From assembly GCA_965649105.1 (NCBI GenBank), contig CBFGJP010000026.1, positions 1 to 27,256 on the forward strand: a stretch of 27,256 nucleotides of DNA, read 5' to 3'. Source of the stretch: JAOAFX01 sp965649105 (lineage in GTDB: Bacteria > Hydrothermota > Tepidihabitantia > SM23-42 > JAOAFX01). Below, in pieces: positions 22,919-27,256 of the stretch (position 1 is its first letter; every line of letters begins with the position of its first letter). The notes under the pieces were generated by a model. The model made no database searches. It was not told the origin of the DNA and was given only the letters and a program-made list of their open reading frames with translations. The position numbers were made by a program, and so were the translations under genes.

Positions 22919-25900
22919 ATGAATAACAAAGTTGGTGCAGTTCTTGTAATCGGTGGTGGTATCGGTGGTATCCAGGCATCGCTTGATCTGGCGAATTCTG
23001 GATTTAGGGTTTATTTACTTGATTCGGCACCAGCAATCGGTGGGATAATGGCGATGCTGGATAAAACATTTCCAACCAATGACTGCTCAATGTGTATCAT
23101 GGCACCAAAACTTGTAGAGTGTGCACGCCACTTAAATATAAAAATTATTCCTGATGCAAAGATTGAAGGATTGAGTGGTGAGGCCGGCAATTTTGTGGTA
23201 AGGGTAAGGAAAAAAGCACGCTATATAGATATTACAAAGTGCACCGGTTGTGGCGAGTGTAAGAAACATTGTCCGATTGAGATTGGCGACAGATTTAACC
23301 AGGGTTTAACAACAAGGAAGAGTGTTTATATTGAATATCCCCAGGCGGTTCCGGCAGTTTATGCAATCGACAGAAACAACTGTATTGGTTGTGGGGTATG
23401 TGAGAGATTGTGCCTGTCCGGTGCAATAAAATATAAAGACAATGATGTTGTTGAAGACATAAATGTTGGTGCGATTATTTTATCCCCCGGGGTTGATATA
23501 TTTGACCCCAAAGTTTATACAAAATTTGGTTACGGGGCATATAAGAATGTTGTTACAAGCCTTGAATTTGAACGGATTTTATCGGCATCAGGACCTTTTT
23601 CCGGACATTTGCTCAGACCCTATGAAGGCAAGGTACCAAAAAAAATTGCTTTTATTCAGTGTGTTGGTTCTCGTGACCCGCAGATCGGGATGAATTACTG
23701 CTCCTCGGTCTGCTGTACCTATGCGATTAAAGAGGCGATAATAGCTAAAGAGCACTCAAAGAACAGTCTTGAAACAACGATATTTTATATGGATATAAGG
23801 ACATTCGGTAAAGGTTTTGAAGATTATTATAACCGTGCCAAGAATGAATATGGTGTTCGTTTTATCCGAGCCGGCGTATCAAGAATTGAAGAAATTTCAG
23901 AAACGAAAAATTTGATTGTCTATTACGAAGATGAAGAAGGTGTTATAAAAGAAGAAGAATTTGATATGGTAGTTTTATCGGTCGGTCTTGTGCCAAAAAC
24001 CGATATAAGGATATTGGCGCGCTATTTGCGGGTGCCTCTGAATGATTATGGATTTTGTAAGACTTCAGAGTTTATCCCGGTTGATACAATACAGGACGGG
24101 ATTTTTGTCTGTGGTGCATTTGCCGGTCCCAAAGATATTCCTGAGACAGTCGCTCAGGCATCAGCAGCGGCAGGAAAGGCAATGGGATTATTGAGGGAGG
24201 CGAGAGGCAGTTTAGTTATAAAAAGAGAATATCCGGCAGAATTGGCTGTGGGAAATGAAAAACCAAGGATCGGTGTTTTTGTCTGTCATTGTGGTATAAA
24301 TATCGGTGGTTATGTAAATGTTCCCGAAGTTGTTGAATATGTAAAACTATTGCCCGATGTTGTTTATGTGGAGAATAATCTTTATACTTGTTCCCAGGAT
24401 ACCCAGAAAAGGATAATTGAAAAAATCAAAGAGAATAAATTAAACAGAGTTGTTGTTGCTTCCTGCACACCAAGAACCCATGAACCGCTTTTTAGAGAAA
24501 CAATACAGGAAGCGGGTCTGAACCCCTATCTCTTTGAAATGGCAAATATCAGAGACCAGTGTTCCTGGATCCATATGTACGAGCCTGAATCCGCAACGGA
24601 AAAAGCGCAAGATCTGGTGCGGATGGCAGTTTCAAAGGCACGATTACTTGTGCCACTGAAAAGAGTTGAGATTGATGTGGTTCAGAAGGCGTTGGTGATT
24701 GGTGGGGGTATAGCAGGGATGAGTTCTGCGCGATTGCTTGCCGAACAGGGATTTGAAGTATTCATTGTCGAGAAGGAAAGAGAACTCGGTGGCAATCTGC
24801 GGCATATCTATAAAACCATTGAAAATAGAGATGTGCAGTATTTTCTGAATCATACAATTGAAAAGATAAAAAATAATAAACTTATAAAGGTTTATACAAA
24901 TGCCCGCATAGAAGAGATATCGGGATTTGTTGGAAATTATAAAACAAAAATTAAAATTGGTGAGTCAGGAGTTGAAGAAATTGAACATGGTGTTGTGATT
25001 GTTGCCACGGGTGCCCAGGAATACAAGCCAGATGAATATCTCTATGGCAAGGATTCAAGAGTAATCACCCAGCGGGAACTGGAAGAAAAGATATTCAGCC
25101 ATTCAGCCTTTCAACCATTCAATCATAAAACAATAGTAATGATTCAATGTGTTGGTTCCCGTAATAACGAAAGGAAATATTGCAGTCGTATCTGTTGCGC
25201 GCAGGCGATAAAGAATGCATTGAATCTACTTGAGATACAACCTGATGCGAATATTTATATTCTTTATAAAGATATTCGCACCTATGGATTTAAAGAAGAA
25301 TTATATCGTCAGGCAAGGGAAAAGGGAGTTATATTTATTAGATATGATGATGAGAAAAAACCTGAATTAACAATTGAGAATGGAAAATTGACGATAAAAG
25401 TAATTGAACCAATTTTGAAAGAAGAACTAATTATAGAGCCTGACCTTGTTGTTCTATCTTCCGGTATTATTCCTCAGCCGGATAACAACGAACTTGCAAA
25501 GATGCTTAAAGTTCCTTTAAATAGTGACCGTTTCTTCCTTGAGGCACATGTCAAACTAAGACCGGTTGATTTTGCCACCGAGGGGGTATTTGTGGCGGGT
25601 ATGGCACATAGTCCAATGACTATTGCTGAATCAATTATTCAAGCCCAGGCAGTGACAGCACGTGCAACAACGATTCTTTCAAACAAGAAATATTATGCTG
25701 AGGCAACTGTATCATCGGTAAATGAAGAACTCTGTGCTGGGTGTGGTATGTGCGGTGCCCTTTGTCCTTATGAGGCAATTTTTTATAAAGAAAAAGAGGG
25801 TAAAAGAATTTCAAACGTCAATGAGGCATTATGCAAAGGCTGTGGTACCTGTGTTGCATCCTGTCCTTCTGGAGCTATGACCCAGTATGGATTTACAAAA

Positions 25901-25933
25901 GAGCAGATAATGGCAATGGTGGAAGCATTATGA
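22919..25933 (+). CDS. hdrA: Double-module HdrA (two HdrA flavin units in one chain), copy 2
   Basis: The 1,004-residue product has the same layout as copy 1: FAD loop GGGIGG (12-17), TNDCSMC (56-59), ferredoxin cluster 108-118, QCVGSRD/YCSSVCC, a full HdrA N-terminal domain in mid-chain (CHCGIN, ACTPRTHEP, RDQCSW), a second FAD loop, QCVGSRN/YCSRICC and two C-terminal clusters (CAGCGMCGALC, CKGCGTCVASC). It differs at the second cluster of module 1, where copy 1 has CTYFVKCGKCRVC and copy 2 has a plain CIGCGVCERLC (C155-C165) without the usual proline after it. The first 60 residues of the copies share 49 identities by my count. It starts 36 bases after mvhD1 and overlaps the next ORF by four bases. 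It is a tandem duplicate kept in function. Confidence 0.92.
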   Translation: MNNKVGAVLVIGGGIGGIQASLDLANSGFRVYLLDSAPAIGGIMAMLDKTFPTNDCSMCIMAPKLVECARHLNIKIIPDAKIEGLSGEAGNFVVRVRKKARYIDITKCTGCGECKKHCPIEIGDRFNQGLTTRKSVYIEYPQAVPAVYAIDRNNCIGCGVCERLCLSGAIKYKDNDVVEDINVGAIILSPGVDIFDPKVYTKFGYGAYKNVVTSLEFERILSASGPFSGHLLRPYEGKVPKKIAFIQCVGSRDPQIGMNYCSSVCCTYAIKEAIIAKEHSKNSLETTIFYMDIRTFGKGFEDYYNRAKNEYGVRFIRAGVSRIEEISETKNLIVYYEDEEGVIKEEEFDMVVLSVGLVPKTDIRILARYLRVPLNDYGFCKTSEFIPVDTIQDGIFVCGAFAGPKDIPETVAQASAAAGKAMGLLREARGSLVIKREYPAELAVGNEKPRIGVFVCHCGINIGGYVNVPEVVEYVKLLPDVVYVENNLYTCSQDTQKRIIEKIKENKLNRVVVASCTPRTHEPLFRETIQEAGLNPYLFEMANIRDQCSWIHMYEPESATEKAQDLVRMAVSKARLLVPLKRVEIDVVQKALVIGGGIAGMSSARLLAEQGFEVFIVEKERELGGNLRHIYKTIENRDVQYFLNHTIEKIKNNKLIKVYTNARIEEISGFVGNYKTKIKIGESGVEEIEHGVVIVATGAQEYKPDEYLYGKDSRVITQRELEEKIFSHSAFQPFNHKTIVMIQCVGSRNNERKYCSRICCAQAIKNALNLLEIQPDANIYILYKDIRTYGFKEELYRQAREKGVIFIRYDDEKKPELTIENGKLTIKVIEPILKEELIIEPDLVVLSSGIIPQPDNNELAKMLKVPLNSDRFFLEAHVKLRPVDFATEGVFVAGMAHSPMTIAESIIQAQAVTARATTILSNKKYYAEATVSSVNEELCAGCGMCGALCPYEAIFYKEKEGKRISNVNEALCKGCGTCVASCPSGAMTQYGFTKEQIMAMVEAL
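25094..25125 (+). repeat. Four-unit octamer array inside hdrA copy 2
   Basis: Four 8-base units lie at 25094 (TTCAGCCA), 25102 (TTCAGCCT), 25110 (TTCAACCA) and 25118 (TTCAATCA). They sit at the same place as the array in hdrA copy 1 and encode the loop before KTIVMIQCVGSRN. The unit number is the same (four) although the bases differ. Confidence 0.75.
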
Positions 25934-26102
25934 TTAAGAATTCTATATTCGAAATGCTAAATTCCAAGCAAACAGTCAAAGATGGGTCAAAGGTTTGGGT
26001 TGGAAAACAGGATTTGATTTTGGCAGTGGGTTTAGTAAATTGTTTTGTTAATAAAACCTACGAACCATATCCTATCCCATTTCTAAACCTAAACCAATAT
26101 CC
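25904..26102 (+). repeat. 199-bp near-identical direct repeat, copy 2
   Basis: This is the second copy of the block at 21902-22100, with 196 of 199 bases identical. It again begins in the last hdrA codons and ends just before mvhD. The possible helix-forming segments are kept (25992-26001 with 26086-26095). Confidence 0.95.
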
Positions 26103-26133
26103 ACCAAACTCAAATTGGGGTTACAATGCTTGA
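25930..26133 (+). CDS. Short ORF between hdrA and mvhD, copy 2 (coding status uncertain)
   Basis: This 67-residue frame has the same arrangement as copy 1: an ATGA overlap with the hdrA stop and an eight-base overlap with the mvhD start. It is identical in protein to copy 1 through residue 57 except Tyr for Cys at 44, then ends with an unrelated PNSNWGYNA-type tail. No function can be assigned. An in-frame ATG exists further upstream inside hdrA (25831), but the coupled start is preferred because it matches copy 1. Confidence 0.4.
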   Translation: MIKNSIFEMLNSKQTVKDGSKVWVGKQDLILAVGLVNCFVNKTYEPYPIPFLNLNQYPPNSNWGYNA

Positions 26134-26527
26134 TTTTAAACCAAAAATACTCGTCTTCTGCTGTAACTGGTGTTCCTATGCAGGTGCGGACCTCGCGGGT
26201 GTCTCGCGTCTTCAGATGAATTCTAATTTCCGGATAATTAGAACAATGTGCTCAGGACGGATTGAACCTGATTTTATATTGTCTGCATTTGAGAAAGGAG
26301 TGGATGGCGTTTTGATCACCGGTTGTCATCCTGGTGACTGCCATTATATTTCAGGTAATTACAAAGCAATGCGGAGATATAATGCATTAAAACTACTTTT
26401 GAAAGAAATGGGGGTGGATGATAGACGTCTTAAACTGGAATGGATTTCGGCAGGGGAGGGTGCGAGATTTCAGGAGGTAATAAATAACTTCATAAAGACA
26501 ATCACCGAACTCGGACCGATAAAGTAA
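26126..26527 (+). CDS. mvhD: MvhD-like [2Fe-2S] electron-transfer protein (short form)
   Basis: The 133-residue product is the canonical MvhD length and carries CCNWCSYAGADLAG (C12, C13, C16), RTMCSGRIEP (C42) and TGCHPGDCHY (C67, C72). It ends in LGPIK, exactly where the longer MvhD1 continues into its extension. It should pass electrons between a partner dehydrogenase and the second double HdrA. GGGG lies upstream of ATG as a weak ribosome site, and the start overlaps the short ORF. It is the last recognisable gene of Hdr set 2; no partner hydrogenase or formate dehydrogenase follows within the window. Confidence 0.93.
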   Translation: MLDFKPKILVFCCNWCSYAGADLAGVSRLQMNSNFRIIRTMCSGRIEPDFILSAFEKGVDGVLITGCHPGDCHYISGNYKAMRRYNALKLLLKEMGVDDRRLKLEWISAGEGARFQEVINNFIKTITELGPIK

Positions 26528-26797
26528 ATCTTTTTTATCAAACCGAGAGACGAAGACCAGCATCAATAATATCTGTTTTATATTCCACTGATAATCCAGA
26601 ACTGGACGTCGCCAAAAGTTATTCTCATTCATCTTATTATACTGAATGGGAATTTATACTATATACTATAAGGAAGAATTGCTATTTACATAACAACCCC
26701 TGTTTTGATTGTAATCCCCGTCGGGTTAATGCCTACTATATAAAGGATGAATGTAAAAGGTGTGAGAGGTAGATCCTCTTTGCAAAAAGATATCTAT
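26528..26797. other. Gene-poor region after Hdr set 2
   Basis: No supported gene is seen. A plus-strand frame without a start codon is open from about 26488 to the stop at 26770-26772; its end contains CFDC and CKRC, a zinc-ribbon-like spacing, which may be a gene remnant or chance. A short stem AGAGG/CCTCT (26765-26779) is followed by only three T, so it is a poor terminator. I see no convincing terminator for the Hdr operon. Confidence 0.5.
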
Positions 26798-27172
26798 TTA
26801 AAGATGGAACACATAAAAAAGAATAAGTTGGCTCATATTTTTTAGTAGTGAAAGACCATGAGATTCCAGCCAATACCAATTACCGGTTGCCTCTGCTGCA
26901 ACCTTACAATTACCCATAAGTGTTTCAAAGAAGCCACGCATAACTGGTTCATCATTTTTAAGCCCTATAGAGTTTTCTATCATTTGCTCATCACAAAGAT
27001 GAATTTGCGAAAGGTTCTTATGCAAATCAAGAGAATGGTTCTCCAACAGTTTGAAAAAGATTTTATCTGCCAGGTTCTTTAAGAAGACTGTAACATCACA
27101 AATGCGGCCAAAAAATAGGCATTTCCAGGATGAACTCCACAGAAAGATAAATGTCCCTACGTCTTTCATCAA
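26798..27172 (-). pseudogene. IS110-family transposase remnant
   Basis: On the minus strand, residues 48-101 of the open frame read as the N-terminal part of an IS110-type (DEDD) transposase: SLDLHKNLSQIH, then FFETLMGNCKV and AAEATGNWYWL. DLHK carries the first catalytic Asp and EATGNWYW the Glu of the DEDD set. Full-length IS110 transposases have about 300-400 residues. Here the catalytic region breaks off after WYWLESHGLSL and the frame stops 14 codons later; the DLHK motif is preceded by about 48 unrelated residues where a normal protein has only a few. So this is a truncated, inactive relic. No inverted repeats or element ends were identified, and it may continue past the window on one side. 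Confidence 0.75.
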
Positions 27173-27256
27173 AATAAGATCTTACCCAAAATAAATTAAG
27201 ATTCGCAGGCGAATAATAAGGGAATTGCAGGTTTGAATTAGTAGTCATTCTCTTTA

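Noticed and set aside
26765..26782. Hairpin AGAGG/CCTCT as terminator of Hdr set 2
   Set aside because: Stem of only five pairs followed by three T; too weak to call, and it lies about 240 bases past the last gene.
1..27256. CRISPR arrays, tRNA, rRNA
   Set aside because: No regularly spaced repeats with unique spacers and no cloverleaf or rRNA-like segment were seen by eye.

Overview
This looks like part of a metagenome-assembled genome (MAG): a run of ten N interrupts one gene. The organism is an AT-rich, Gram-negative, strictly anaerobic bacterium. The Gram-negative call rests on a PorV/PorQ-like outer-membrane barrel. The anaerobic call rests on two sets of heterodisulfide-reductase-type (Hdr) genes with MvhD, full of [4Fe-4S] ferredoxin motifs and cysteine-rich CCG domains. 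The gene mix would fit an uncultured candidate phylum of the WOR-3/Stahlbacteria or FCB type, but that placement is inference.

Layout. 1-354 is the tail of a DedA/VTT membrane protein. 342-7497 is a minus-strand block: ftsY, smc, a YhaM-like HD exoribonuclease, a two-pass membrane coiled-coil protein and a PorV-like barrel, with a near-perfect sigma-70 promoter at its head. 7639-11105 is Hdr set 1 on the minus strand (hdrC, hdrB, and an hdrA fused to mvhD). 11210-17055 is a plus-strand signalling block: an NtrC-family sigma-54 activator, a Cache-HAMP histidine kinase, a 64-residue four-cysteine protein directly behind a sigma-54-type promoter, a receiver-kinase protein and a double-receiver protein. 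17207-26527 is Hdr set 2: hdrC, hdrB, then two successive units of [double-length hdrA, short ORF, mvhD]. 26528-27256 is mostly gene-poor and ends in a decayed IS110-family transposase fragment on the minus strand.

How it fits together. HdrA carries FAD and Fe-S clusters, HdrB carries CCG-domain cofactors, HdrC is the ferredoxin-like link, and MvhD brings electrons in from a partner dehydrogenase. No hydrogenase, formate dehydrogenase or other donor is encoded here. Set 2 is unusual because each of its two HdrA proteins contains two HdrA-type flavin modules, so one HdrB/HdrC pair is accompanied by four such modules and two MvhDs. The signalling genes sit between the two Hdr sets, which suggests, without proving, that Hdr expression follows a small-molecule or redox signal through sigma-54.

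The most notable non-gene signals are: a 199-bp block repeated 4,002 bp apart with only three differences, inside otherwise diverged Hdr paralogues; an in-frame array of four octamers in both long hdrA genes; and promoters placed so close to start codons that the predicted leaders are about 4-14 nt long. All identifications were made by eye from motifs; no alignment or database search was run.
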